Under the pieces are notes generated by a model. That model was not told the DNA's origin, searched no databases, and saw nothing but the letters and a program-made list of their open reading frames with translations. Both the position numbers and the translations under genes were made by a program. Positions 7,158 through 15,096 of a stretch of DNA of 64,000 nucleotides are shown piece by piece. This stretch comes from Peptococcaceae bacterium UBA6116 (GTDB taxonomy: Bacteria; Bacillota; Desulfitobacteriia; Desulfitobacteriales; Syntrophobotulaceae), in the NCBI GenBank assembly GCA_002423425.1, contig DIWC01000049.1, positions 1 through 64,000 of the forward strand, given 5' to 3'. The number at the start of each line of letters is the position of its first letter. The first letter of the stretch is position 1.

Positions 7158-8429
7158 ATGGAGCGCAAATATCTGAAACGAATCGCAGACCAAATGCTGC
7201 GGGACAGACTGGAGGCCAGCGGCGCGGTTTTAATCGAAGGCCCCAAATGGTGCGGTAAAACCAGAACTGCCACAGAGGCATCAAAAAGCCAGCTCTTCAT
7301 GCAGGATCCGGACAGACAGATTTCCTATTTGAAAGCCGCTGATACGAAGCCTTCTCTGCTCTTGAAGGGGGAAACGCCGCGTCTGCTGGACGAATGGCAG
7401 ACGGCTCCGGTCTTATGGGATGCAGTCCGCTTCGCGGTGGATCAGCGCGGCAATCCTGCCCAATTTATTCTGACAGGCTCCGCTGTTCCAAAGGACGATG
7501 TCATTCAACATACCGGGACTGGTCGGATCTCCAGACTGCTCATGCGTCCGATGAGCCTGTATGAGTCTATGGAATCCAACGGCAGCGTATCTCTGAAAGA
7601 GCTCTTTGATGGAAAAACGGAGATCGACAGTTTTTCAGAACTTACCATTGAGCGAATCGCTTTCGCGATCGTGAGAGGCGGTTGGCCGGCATCCATCGGC
7701 GAGAGTGAAAAGAACGCTCTGCGCCATGCCATCGATTATGTGGAAGCGATTATCAACGCGGACGTTTCCAGAGTGGACGGTATCGAGAAAAGCCCGGTCA
7801 GAGTACGCGCCCTGATGCGTTCTCTGGCGCGGAATGTTTCAACGCTCGCGACTATCAAAACGATTCATGATGATATTGCGATGGGGGACGAGGATGAAAG
7901 TGTCTCCGAAAAAACCATCAGCCAATATTTGACTGCGCTGAACCGCATATTCGTCACGGAAAACCTGCCGGCGTGGAATCCGGCACTGCGTTCTAAAACC
8001 GCAATCAGAACGTCACCAAAGAGACAATTCATTGATCCTTCCATCGCAGCTGCGGTTATGCGGCTAACACCGGCTCGGCTGCTGGACGATTTCAATTACT
8101 TTGGCTTTTTGTTTGAGTCTCTGTGTGACCGGGATATGCGCGTTTATGCAGAGGCAATTGACGGTCAGGTGTTTCACTATCGCGATGCCGGCGGTCTGGA
8201 ATCGGACGCCGTTATCTGTCTGAACGACGGCAGATGGGCGGCGGTGGAAGTAAAGCTCGGCTCCAAGGAAATTGAAGATGCTGCCGTCCATCTGCGTGAG
8301 CTGCGTGAGAAGGTCAATACAGAGAAAATGCGTGAGCCATCATTTCTAATGATTCTGACCGGCACGGAGCTCGCTTATCGGCGAGATGACGGCGTATTTG
8401 TCGTTCCGCTCGGCTGTTTGAAGGATTGA
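7158..8429 (+). CDS. AAA ATPase with DUF4143 domain
   Basis: 423 residues. The N-terminal AAA_14-type ATPase has Walker A GPKWCGKT (~28-35), Walker B RLLDEWQ (~78) and FILTGSA as the sensor-1 strand (~105). A helical middle region with a winged-helix look is followed by a DUF4143 C-terminal domain in which ESDAVICL...WAAVEVKLG gives the D...ExK pattern of the PD-(D/E)XK fold. The start is ATG 7158, 7 bases after GGAGG (7146-7150); ATG 7152 is too close. Proteins of this family are widespread and often carried on islands. Their cellular role is not established, so none is assigned. The gene stands alone, with its own repeat-laden promoter. Confidence 0.88.
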   Translation: MERKYLKRIADQMLRDRLEASGAVLIEGPKWCGKTRTATEASKSQLFMQDPDRQISYLKAADTKPSLLLKGETPRLLDEWQTAPVLWDAVRFAVDQRGNPAQFILTGSAVPKDDVIQHTGTGRISRLLMRPMSLYESMESNGSVSLKELFDGKTEIDSFSELTIERIAFAIVRGGWPASIGESEKNALRHAIDYVEAIINADVSRVDGIEKSPVRVRALMRSLARNVSTLATIKTIHDDIAMGDEDESVSEKTISQYLTALNRIFVTENLPAWNPALRSKTAIRTSPKRQFIDPSIAAAVMRLTPARLLDDFNYFGFLFESLCDRDMRVYAEAIDGQVFHYRDAGGLESDAVICLNDGRWAAVEVKLGSKEIEDAAVHLRELREKVNTEKMREPSFLMILTGTELAYRRDDGVFVVPLGCLKD

Positions 8430-8485
8430 GCGCGTCAAAATGATATTCTTTTCGATTGGCAGCCATGTCGGGGCGCGGAAGAAGG

Positions 8486-8525
8486 GTTTAATTTGTTGTT
8501 CTGCGTCTATATGATTTATTTCCCC
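8486..8525 (+). repeat. 40-bp direct repeat, copy 1
   Basis: Begins GTTTAATTTGTTGTTCTGCG and runs to TTTCCCC. It matches the sequence at 9447-9485 with about five differences and a shared TTTCCC end. Neither copy lies in a convincing gene. They bracket the small gene / repressor segment. Confidence 0.65.
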
Positions 8526-8547
8526 ACCACCTCTCAGCGACGAAAAA

Positions 8548-8570
8548 GCGCAGAAGAGCTGATTCTGCGC
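8548..8570. terminator. hairpin, likely minus-strand terminator
   Basis: GCGCAGAA (8548-8555) pairs perfectly with TTCTGCGC (8563-8570) over a 7-base loop. On the minus strand it is followed by a T5 run. It could also weakly end the DUF4143 transcript on the plus strand. Confidence 0.45.
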
Positions 8571-8626
8571 GCAGCCTCAACTTCCAGCTCAAATGTTTGA
8601 TGGGCCGGCCGCAAAACCGAGTTTGT

Positions 8627-8655
8627 TTGACTTTGATTTTGTTCGGTGCTACACT
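8627..8655 (+). promoter_or_regulatory. promoter of the small Lys-rich gene
   Basis: TTGACT (8627-8632), 17 bases, TACACT (8650-8655). The transcript would begin just before the 14-bp hairpin at 8686. Confidence 0.55.
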
Positions 8656-8685
8656 GAAACAGTAATCAACTGTGAAGATTACAGA

Positions 8686-8720
8686 AAAACGCATGTCACT
8701 CTTGGGGTGACATGCGTTTT
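8686..8720. terminator. 14-bp perfect hairpin in the leader of the small gene
   Basis: Arms 8686-8699 and 8707-8720 are perfect inverse complements with a 7-base loop; T-runs flank it on both strands. It lies between a promoter and the small gene at 8746, so it may be an attenuator or a bidirectional terminator. Confidence 0.55.
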
Positions 8721-8745
8721 CAATATGAGAAAGAAGGCGCTGAAC

Positions 8746-8865
8746 ATGGGATATAAAAACCCGAAGAAGATGCCCAAGAAAAAGAAAACAGATAACAAGG
8801 CAACTGCAGCTCCTGTGATACAACCGGAACCCGAGCTGCTCAAGAAGCCTAAAAAGTCAGTTTAA
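8746..8865 (+). CDS. 39-residue Lys/Pro-rich small protein
   Basis: The ATG at 8746 follows AAGAAGG by 9 bases. The product is very basic at the start (PKKMPKKKK) and ends in PELLKKPKKSV, with an Ala/Pro linker. No fold, signal or membrane segment is visible. A longer in-frame reading back to 8593 would run through the promoter and hairpin and is not accepted. It looks like a small accessory protein of the island, perhaps nucleic-acid binding by charge. Function unknown. Confidence 0.5.
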   Translation: MGYKNPKKMPKKKKTDNKATAAPVIQPEPELLKKPKKSV

Positions 8866-8891
8866 CGGCAATCACTTGCACATACAAAGTA

Positions 8892-8928
8892 GCGCGGCGG
8901 ATTGGAGATAATTCCAAACCCGCCGCGC
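8892..8928. terminator. GC-rich hairpin between convergent genes
   Basis: GCGCGGCGG (8892-8900) pairs with CCGCCGCGC (8920-8928); the loop contains a further TTGGA/TCCAA pairing. It lies between the small gene (ends 8865) and the repressor (ends 8935), which converge. No long T-run is present on either side. Confidence 0.5.
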
Positions 8929-8934
8929 CGCACT

Positions 8935-9147
8935 TTACCGGTTCGTTTTCCGGTTGTCGGTTCGCCCGAGGATGTAATCCACACTCACCTTGTAATGGTC
9001 GGCAAGCATTATCAGTGAAATGCTTGGTATATCCAAAACGCCGCTCTCATAGCGAGAATAAGTCGTCTGGCTCACATTGAGCAGCGCCGCTATGTCAAGC
9101 TGTGTCAAATCACGGTCTTCGCGCAAATCCCGCAGTCTCTGATACAA
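8935..9147 (-). CDS. XRE-family (Cro/C1-type) repressor
   Basis: 70 residues, essentially a single helix-turn-helix: LTQLDIAALLNVSQTTYSRY with the flanking RDLREDRD and SGVLDIPSISLIMLADHYKVSVDYILGR typical of XRE proteins. The start is TTG 9147, just after GAGGTGAGGA on the minus strand; an extension to 9174 would run through the ribosome-binding site. A perfect operator-like palindrome (9172-9194) lies just upstream and overlaps the divergent promoter of the small gene at 9241. It very likely represses that gene and itself, and may control the island's switch between stable and excised states. Confidence 0.85.
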   Translation of the reverse strand: MYQRLRDLREDRDLTQLDIAALLNVSQTTYSRYESGVLDIPSISLIMLADHYKVSVDYILGRTDNRKTNR

Positions 9148-9171
9148 TATCCTCACCTCACAAATATTGTA

Positions 9172-9194
9172 CAATATGCGGTTATCGCATATTG
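9172..9194. promoter_or_regulatory. operator-like palindrome of the XRE repressor
   Basis: CAATATGCG (9172-9180), 5-base spacer GTTAT, CGCATATTG (9186-9194): perfect 9-bp arms. Its right arm overlaps the -35 box of the promoter reading toward 9241. Confidence 0.75.
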
Positions 9195-9220
9195 ACTTTT
9201 ATGCTGAAACCGCATAAAAT
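9192..9220 (+). promoter_or_regulatory. divergent promoter for the 53-residue gene
   Basis: TTGACT (9192-9197), 17 bases, TAAAAT (9215-9220), 20 bases before the ATG at 9241. Overlap with the palindrome at 9172-9194 implies repression by the XRE protein. Confidence 0.65.
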
Positions 9221-9240
9221 ATGTCCGTGGGGGATGTGCG

Positions 9241-9402
9241 ATGCCGGACTATAAAGAGATGTACTTAAAGATGTTCCGTGCCTCAGAGGAAGCCGTGAAT
9301 CTTTTGATTGCGGCGCAGCGGGAGTGCGAGGAGCTCTATATCTCGTCGCCGGAGCCGGAACTGAAAATCATAGAGTTATCGGAACGTAAAGAGGATGAAT
9401 GA
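9241..9402 (+). CDS. 53-residue acidic helical protein
   Basis: ATG 9241 with GGGGGATG a few bases upstream; TGA at 9400-9402. The product begins MPDYKEMYLKMFRASEEA and has a long amphipathic helix (VNLLIAAQRECEELY) and an acidic tail (ELSERKEDE). No membrane segment. It is transcribed divergently from the XRE repressor and ends in a strong terminator, an arrangement like small phage or integrative-element regulators. Function unknown; a partner or anti-repressor role is a guess from position only. Confidence 0.7.
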   Translation: MPDYKEMYLKMFRASEEAVNLLIAAQRECEELYISSPEPELKIIELSERKEDE

Positions 9403-9406
9403 CAAA

Positions 9407-9427
9407 GCTCGCAGGCCGCCTGCGAGC
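9407..9427 (+). terminator. rho-independent terminator
   Basis: GCTCGCAGG pairs with CCTGCGAGC over a 3-base loop, followed by ATTTCGTTT. It begins 4 bases after the stop of the 53-residue gene. Confidence 0.75.
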
Positions 9428-9446
9428 ATTTCGTTTCCGAAAGGGA

Positions 9447-9485
9447 GTTTAATTTGTTGTCCTGCGTCTTGATGATATATTTCCC
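9447..9485 (+). repeat. 40-bp direct repeat, copy 2
   Basis: Begins GTTTAATTTGTTGTCCTGCG and ends TTTCCC. Diverged partner of 8486-8525, 961 bases away in the same orientation. Confidence 0.65.
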
Positions 9486-9486
9486 G

Positions 9487-9828
9487 TCCATCTGGTGGAG
9501 AGGGTTGGTACAGGGCGTGGTGCGTGGTTGATGGTTTTTTATCGGCAGAGAAAGATAATATGACTTCTTTTTCCGGTGGAAGGTATGCTCCGGATGAATT
9601 CGCAGTATCACCGCCGCAAAACGCCGGAAAATACCCACAAAATCGGCTGCATACGGTCGCAAAATCGCGCGTGTTCTTTTAATACGCAGAATTTCTACCC
9701 ACAAACCGACCCAAACGCAGATACTTTTCAGTGGAGACGCTACCGCCGGACAGGGCTAAAGACGAACCTCTTGCACAACAAACGCCGCTAAACCGCATTA
9801 AACAGGGCTGTTTGAAACATCAGAGAGC
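9487..9828. other. island right end, no convincing gene
   Basis: About 340 bases between the repeat and the nitroreductase junction. Only short open frames without ribosome-binding sites are present on either strand. I see no tRNA, hairpin or recognisable protein remnant. Confidence 0.4.
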
Positions 9829-9833
9829 AGTTT

Positions 9834-10214
9834 GTGATCATGCTTGCTTTTGGGAATACCACCGAGCCGATACATAGAGCAGATACCTCCGAGTTCAAAC
9901 GAAATAGTCTGTCTGCCATATCCAGTGTGGCAGGTGCTGACGAACTCCTCGAGCCTGTCAGACTTGCTCCATCCGCCTCCAATAGTCAACCATGGTTTTT
10001 TAGCGGAGATGCCGACGCGATTACAGTGAGCCGCAAAAAACTAAATCTTCTCAGAGCACAGTTGTATGGAAAGATGAATCAGATAGACATTGGTATTGCC
10101 CTATTTCACCTCTGGCTCTCAGCTGACAATCTAGGCAAAGAAGTCAGTTATGATTTTACTAAAGCCGTTGCTCCCAACGGATATGAATTCACGGTGACAG
10201 TAAAAGTTTTGTGA
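9834..10214 (+). pseudogene. nitroreductase, 3' fragment
   Basis: About 126 codons, open to TGA at 10212. It begins VIMLAFGNTTEP, which continues exactly where the fragment ending at 1886 stops (GLEF). It contains APSASNSQPWFF, the FMN-binding pattern of nitroreductases, then a helix (QIDIGIALFHLWLSADNL) and a C-terminal strand ending TVTVKVL. The GTG at 9834 is a sense Val codon of the original gene, and no ribosome-binding site precedes it, so this half is probably not translated. It ends in its own terminator at 10261. With the first half it reconstitutes a TM1586-type nitroreductase. Confidence 0.85.
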
Positions 10215-10260
10215 TAAATTATCGTATTGACTTAATAGCCATAAGACAATAACGTCGCTT

Positions 10261-10287
10261 CGTAGTTGAATTAAACTACGTTTTTTT
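10261..10287 (+). terminator. terminator of the nitroreductase gene
   Basis: CGTAGTT pairs with AACTACG (10261-10280) around a 6-base loop, followed by T7. Confidence 0.85.
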
Positions 10288-10358
10288 CTTATAAAATGCA
10301 AGATTATGATATTATTAAAATGAATCGTGAAAGACAATATTGATAGGACGGAAGAAGA

Positions 10359-13300
10359 ATGAATTGCATTGAGTTAGCCATACAAGCTTTAACAGGGGGA
10401 ATTACCGGCTACGTTACCAATAGGGCAGCTGTAAAAATGATTTTTCAGAAAGTATTGGGATTTGGCGGCCTAATCATTGAAACGAGAGAAGAATTCATCG
10501 AAAACGTGAGTCAATTGGTCGGGCGTGATGTTATCAACCATGGGACTTTACAGGGTGAATTAAGCAAAGCTGAGTTTAACGGGGAAGTAACCAAAATCGT
10601 TAACGATTTTCTGCAAAAACAGTTATACGAGGTTACTCAAAAGAAGAGTTTGGGTCAAATACCCAAAATGACGGAGAGTTTGAATAACTTCGTTGGTTTC
10701 ATTCGTGAGAAACAAACAGGAATGATTGATGAAGTGCTTAAGCTTTTTTCTGATACGATTTCTCTGCAAGACATTTTAAGCAAGAAGCAATTGGAATTCT
10801 GTGTAGGTCAAACAATCGATGCTTGTTTCAATATTTTACAGGAAACAGAGATATTTGATTCTTTTATTTCGATTGTCTACAGACAATATAAGGACGAAAA
10901 TTTAGGCGATTTTGTTCCTTCGACGATGGTTGAAGTCGTGACAGAAAATCTAAATAAGGTTACTGCTAACCTTCACAATAAACTCGAAAAGGATTCTGAT
11001 CAGATCGTGCAGCAATTGCTGGATGATCTCTACGCCCAATTCGATATTGGTTTCGTTGTAGCAGAATTGGAGAAGAACATAAAAAATAAAACGTTCGTGG
11101 AATTATTCGGTCGTACCCATACTGAAAATATGAGTAGTGAACTTTTGCAGCATATTATCCAATTTTTGAAGTCACCCGAAGGTCAAAACCTTCTGGAGCA
11201 GACTTCTGATTATTTGTTTACGACAATCAAAGAAATTCGAATGCCTCTCTTTAATTTATTTCAACCGGAATTGGCCGGTAATATAGAGTCTTTTCTGGCA
11301 TCGAAGCTGCCCGGAGTGGTGAATCAACTAATCATGTGGCTTAAACAGAACCAGGAATGGCTGGAAAAGCGTATCGAGGAGGCGCTGCAAAGTACCTTAG
11401 CCCAGGAGACCGGACATAGCGCGTGGCTTAAAAGGCTTCTCTATGAGCGATTTGCCAAAAATGCCTTGGTCAGCAAATTCCAAATCGTTGCCAAAGTCAT
11501 TCAGGGGATAAAGGATAATGCCGATGTTCGTATCCTGAGTGAGGAGATATCTTTAGAAATCATCGGCTATTTAAAAAACACCAACATCAGTGAGTTAATC
11601 GGCAGCTTAGAGAGCCGGGGGATTTTCACCAGTCAGGATATTACGTTGCTTATCAAAAATAATATGGACAAACTTGCAGCTCAGGTTGATTTGAAGGCTG
11701 CTGACTCCTTCTTCAATCGGAAACTTGGGGAACTTATTCAGCTCCCGTTAGCGGAGCCTATAGAATCCTATGTCAAAGGATTACTTGTTAAGTTTAAACA
11801 AGAATACTTGTATACGGCGAAATTTACGGAAGCTATGCAAAAGGAGCTAAGGCTCATTGTGCAGGGAGTAAGTACCAGGAAATTCAGCGGTTTTGTTCCA
11901 GCCGAAGCATTTGATGCCAATGTGCCGGAATTGAAGAAGATGGTTCTGGCTCAATTAGAAAAGCGTCGGGAATATTTCGCCGCAATCCTTGTTTCAGAGA
12001 GCCAAAAGCTTATGGAAAATAAAAAAATAAGCCATATTTTAAACGCAAGCTTGCAAAGTAAAATAACAGAGAATATAGCTGATAAGATTAACCTGGTTAC
12101 ATTGGATGGACTGGAAGAACTTCAACAAAGGTCTATCTACAGTGTTTATGATCGTGTCAATACCATGCCCAACCTTGGGACAAGACTGGCAAGCGGCGGT
12201 ATCAATCTTTTGAAGAATCACTTGGAAGCGATAACAAAAGGTCAGATAGAGGCAATTGTGTCCAGCAACCTGTCGAAGCTGCAGAATCAACAACTCCAAG
12301 AAGTGGTTGAAGGTTTTATGGGGAAGGAACTAAAACCAATATCCTGGTTGGGTGCTTTTCTTGGAGTTTTGGCAGGATTAGCTTTTGGACTTGTAAAAAG
12401 CAGATATAACCTTACCGGTTCATTGAGTCTTGTTTGCTCAGTACCTGTTTATGGATTGGTGGGCTACCTAACAAATAAGCAAGCGCTGTGGATGATTTTC
12501 CATCCCTATCGCCCCTGGAGGATATTTGGTAAAGATGTGCCACTGACCCAAGGCGTCATCGTGAAGAATAAACCTCGGTTTGCGAAGTCAATGGCTCACT
12601 TTGTCGGCGAAGAACTATTGAATAGCCAATCTTCTGTCAAGTTATTTAAAGATAATCGGGAAAATTTGACCAAGATTCTGAATCAGTCTATATCAGAAAA
12701 TAATTATAAAATTTTGGAGAACTTTCTTCTTGCCAATACATCCGTTATCTCATCGGAGTTAATCAGGGCAGGCGATATCTTTGCAGCCAAGCACCTTGAA
12801 ACTTGGAGTCAAAAACTGGCAGATGAGTTTCAGAATATTCCGCTCAAGGTGTTTGACTTCGGACAGTTAAAAAAAATCATGAAAGTTTACGGATTGGATT
12901 TGCCAACAAAGATGCAGCCCTATTTGGCGGATAGGCTGGAGGGGATGTTGCAGGAAAAAAGATCATTAAGACAGGTACTGCCCGATAAGGTGAAGCAATT
13001 TGCAGGCAGGAAAATGGATTCTTACATGGATACTTACCTGGATCGTCAATGGGCCCAGCTCCAAGGAGTTTTGACGAATCAACAGCTCTTTGCTAAAATA
13101 GCAGCTTCAGCACTGGCCCAACCTTTTACCATTCTTACTTCCCAAAGTCTCAAAGAGCTTATCGAGGATAAACACAAAGAAGCGATTAAGAAAGTGATCG
13201 CCGATCGAATCTCCGAGCAACTACGCTCAGAAAGTAACCGTAAAAAAATTCAAGAAGTTATTCAAGAAAAAATCTTAAAAGAATTGGATCCGAATAAAAA

Positions 13301-14483
13301 GATCATGGACCTCTTTGAAGGCAAATTGTTTGAAGTGTTTGCACAGAATGTTCATCCCATCCTGGATCTATTGACAGCAAAGATAACTATTTTGCTGGAT
13401 AATGAACGGGAAAATTTAAAAAGTGCTGCTAAAAAAGAAGCGCGAGGCACTAAGGGGTATGAGGTCGCGAATTCTTTACTCCATATTGATTCGACAATTG
13501 ATGATGTCGTGGATCATTTGGTTGACAAAACCGCTCCGGAAATCATGAGCCAAAGTCGCGATGATTTAAGTTCGTATTTATTGAAATCTCTAAGTCATAT
13601 TGGAGAATCCAAGGTAAATGAAATTAAAATCGATTTAACGGAGCAAGGAATTGTTGATATTGTCAGTAATGTGCTCGATAATAAGACATTAAATAAACAA
13701 TTAAGAATTTTGTCCGGTGGGGTTATTGAATCGCTTGCTGATTTCCCGCTGGAAACATTGTTAAGAGCAGCTGGGATTAAAAGGACCGAAGACGTTTTTG
13801 CTATTTTGGCTTCGGAATTAAATCTGGTGCGGAAGACTTTAAACGATAGCCTTGTAAACAAAGAGGTTACTTTGAAAATGGCTATTTCTACCGCAGCGAC
13901 CAAAATATTCGCTGATATAGCATCGGGGATAGCTGTAAGTCCCATGTTTGAAGGTGTTGACAAGGAGGATATCAATCGGTCTGTTGATCGGGCTTTAACG
14001 AAAATAAAAGAAAGTGAGGGCTTACGTACAGCTGTGGAGGAATTTACCGAAGCCATCATGACGTATGCCAACGCGAAAGAACTAAAAGCAATCCTGGATT
14101 CCGCCGTCCTTCAGAGCGACTTTAAACAAGTTATTACTTTATTGATTCAAGATAAAGAAGCAACAAACAAACTCAAGGCTGCCTTGGAGCGTACGTTGAC
14201 AACGTTCTCCTTGAATATTAATGGTATGCTTGAAATAGAGACCAAAGAGTTTATTGCTTCTATTGTTGTCGAAGGCATTTTGAACGCTTTAGAAGAACAG
14301 ATCGCAGATTTAGTGAAGACGCTGGATCTCAAAGATATAACGGAAAGAGAAATCAACAATATGAATCCGCAAGAGATAGAGGATCTCTTTAATTCCTTTG
14401 CCAAACATTATTTTCGCAAGCTGGAGCTTTATGGGTTCTGGGGAGGTCTGCTGGGAATTTTAATGGAACTATTGATATATTGA
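10359..14483 (+). CDS. giant tandem DUF445 membrane-associated protein
   Basis: 1374 residues. The N-terminus (ALTGGITGYVTNRAAVKMIF, then a FIENVSQLVGRDVIN segment) is the opening of a DUF445/YheB-type protein. The same opening recurs at ~660-770: membrane segments from WLGAFLGVLAGLAFGLV, then VGYLTNKQALWMIF and FAKSMAHFVGEELLN. A final membrane helix (FWGGLLGILMELLIY) closes the protein. The long stretches between are charged, helical and probably coiled. Ordinary family members are about 400 residues, so this is an internal duplication with expanded helical regions. B. subtilis YheB-type proteins are membrane proteins linked to spores; the function here is unknown. Start ATG 10359 behind GGACGGAAGAAG. 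The gene stands alone after the nitroreductase terminator. Confidence 0.8.
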   Translation: MNCIELAIQALTGGITGYVTNRAAVKMIFQKVLGFGGLIIETREEFIENVSQLVGRDVINHGTLQGELSKAEFNGEVTKIVNDFLQKQLYEVTQKKSLGQIPKMTESLNNFVGFIREKQTGMIDEVLKLFSDTISLQDILSKKQLEFCVGQTIDACFNILQETEIFDSFISIVYRQYKDENLGDFVPSTMVEVVTENLNKVTANLHNKLEKDSDQIVQQLLDDLYAQFDIGFVVAELEKNIKNKTFVELFGRTHTENMSSELLQHIIQFLKSPEGQNLLEQTSDYLFTTIKEIRMPLFNLFQPELAGNIESFLASKLPGVVNQLIMWLKQNQEWLEKRIEEALQSTLAQETGHSAWLKRLLYERFAKNALVSKFQIVAKVIQGIKDNADVRILSEEISLEIIGYLKNTNISELIGSLESRGIFTSQDITLLIKNNMDKLAAQVDLKAADSFFNRKLGELIQLPLAEPIESYVKGLLVKFKQEYLYTAKFTEAMQKELRLIVQGVSTRKFSGFVPAEAFDANVPELKKMVLAQLEKRREYFAAILVSESQKLMENKKISHILNASLQSKITENIADKINLVTLDGLEELQQRSIYSVYDRVNTMPNLGTRLASGGINLLKNHLEAITKGQIEAIVSSNLSKLQNQQLQEVVEGFMGKELKPISWLGAFLGVLAGLAFGLVKSRYNLTGSLSLVCSVPVYGLVGYLTNKQALWMIFHPYRPWRIFGKDVPLTQGVIVKNKPRFAKSMAHFVGEELLNSQSSVKLFKDNRENLTKILNQSISENNYKILENFLLANTSVISSELIRAGDIFAAKHLETWSQKLADEFQNIPLKVFDFGQLKKIMKVYGLDLPTKMQPYLADRLEGMLQEKRSLRQVLPDKVKQFAGRKMDSYMDTYLDRQWAQLQGVLTNQQLFAKIAASALAQPFTILTSQSLKELIEDKHKEAIKKVIADRISEQLRSESNRKKIQEVIQEKILKELDPNKKIMDLFEGKLFEVFAQNVHPILDLLTAKITILLDNERENLKSAAKKEARGTKGYEVANSLLHIDSTIDDVVDHLVDKTAPEIMSQSRDDLSSYLLKSLSHIGESKVNEIKIDLTEQGIVDIVSNVLDNKTLNKQLRILSGGVIESLADFPLETLLRAAGIKRTEDVFAILASELNLVRKTLNDSLVNKEVTLKMAISTAATKIFADIASGIAVSPMFEGVDKEDINRSVDRALTKIKESEGLRTAVEEFTEAIMTYANAKELKAILDSAVLQSDFKQVITLLIQDKEATNKLKAALERTLTTFSLNINGMLEIETKEFIASIVVEGILNALEEQIADLVKTLDLKDITEREINNMNPQEIEDLFNSFAKHYFRKLELYGFWGGLLGILMELLIY

Positions 14484-14577
14484 CAGCTGGAATTGGTTTA
14501 TAAAATAGAGGCGGATGACGGAAACATCTTTGGGCAAGTGAAGAGAAAGCTAAGATGGAGAGATTGAGGGAAATGAA

Positions 14578-15024
14578 TTGAGAATACTGGTAGATGCTGA
14601 CGCTTGTCCGGTAAAGGATATCATTATCAAGGTTGCGAAACAATTTAGTATTCCGGTTACCATGATTATCGATACGGCGCATGAACTTAACGATGGCTAT
14701 AGTACGATAATAACAGTAGGACAAGACCGGGACAGTGCGGATTTTGCTTTAATGAAGCTGTTAACCATAGATGATATTGTCGTGACGCAAGACTATGGAC
14801 TGGCTGCACTTGTTTTGGGCAAAGGGGCCAAAGCACTAAATCAGAACGGGCTTGTTTTTACCGACAATAATATTGATAAACTTTTGTTCGAACGTTTCCT
14901 TGGGCAGAAGGTCCGTCGGGCAGGCGGCAGGACAATAAATTCTAAGAAACGAACCAAAGATGATAATCAACATTTTGAAACGGCCTTGTTGGAGATAATT
15001 AACTTTGGCCGCAGTTTCGAATGA
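14578..15024 (+). CDS. yaiI: YaiI/YqxD family protein (DUF188)
   Basis: 148 residues from TTG 14578, 8 bases after GAGGG. It opens MRILVDADACPVKD, the acidic start typical of DUF188/PIN-like proteins, then has TIDDIVVTQDYGLAA and VFTDNNIDKLL, and the basic RRAGGRTINSKKRTKDD segment near the C-terminus. The set of conserved aspartates suggests a PIN-like metal site and possible RNase activity, but no function is established for the family. It follows the DUF445 gene by 94 bases on the same strand and precedes ccdA. Confidence 0.85.
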   Translation: MRILVDADACPVKDIIIKVAKQFSIPVTMIIDTAHELNDGYSTIITVGQDRDSADFALMKLLTIDDIVVTQDYGLAALVLGKGAKALNQNGLVFTDNNIDKLLFERFLGQKVRRAGGRTINSKKRTKDDNQHFETALLEIINFGRSFE

Positions 15025-15096
15025 ACTCTATTCCTTCTGCCCGGCTGATATAGAAGTGGCTAGGAGTTTGAGTCTGGGACAAAGAAAGGATGGGCT

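Larger units (their letters stand above)
1887..9834. mobile_element. accessory island inserted in a nitroreductase gene
   Basis: The two halves of one nitroreductase gene lie at 1518-1886 and 9834-10214. The six bases AGTTTG occur at both junctions (1881-1886 and 9829-9834), as expected for a short attachment core or target duplication. In between are two tyrosine recombinases, a helicase-nuclease, a DUF4143 ATPase, an XRE repressor with operator, tiny genes and a tRNA-Pro. No relaxase, conjugation or phage structural genes are present, so it is not a complete ICE or prophage. The recombinases lie in the middle rather than at an end, so it may be a composite of more than one insertion or an element that has lost parts. 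The recombinase section is visibly GC-rich relative to both flanks. Confidence 0.75.

Noticed and set aside
13595..14071. 158-codon open frame antisense to the DUF445 gene
   Set aside because: Low-complexity shadow of a helical coding strand; no ribosome-binding site or family similarity.
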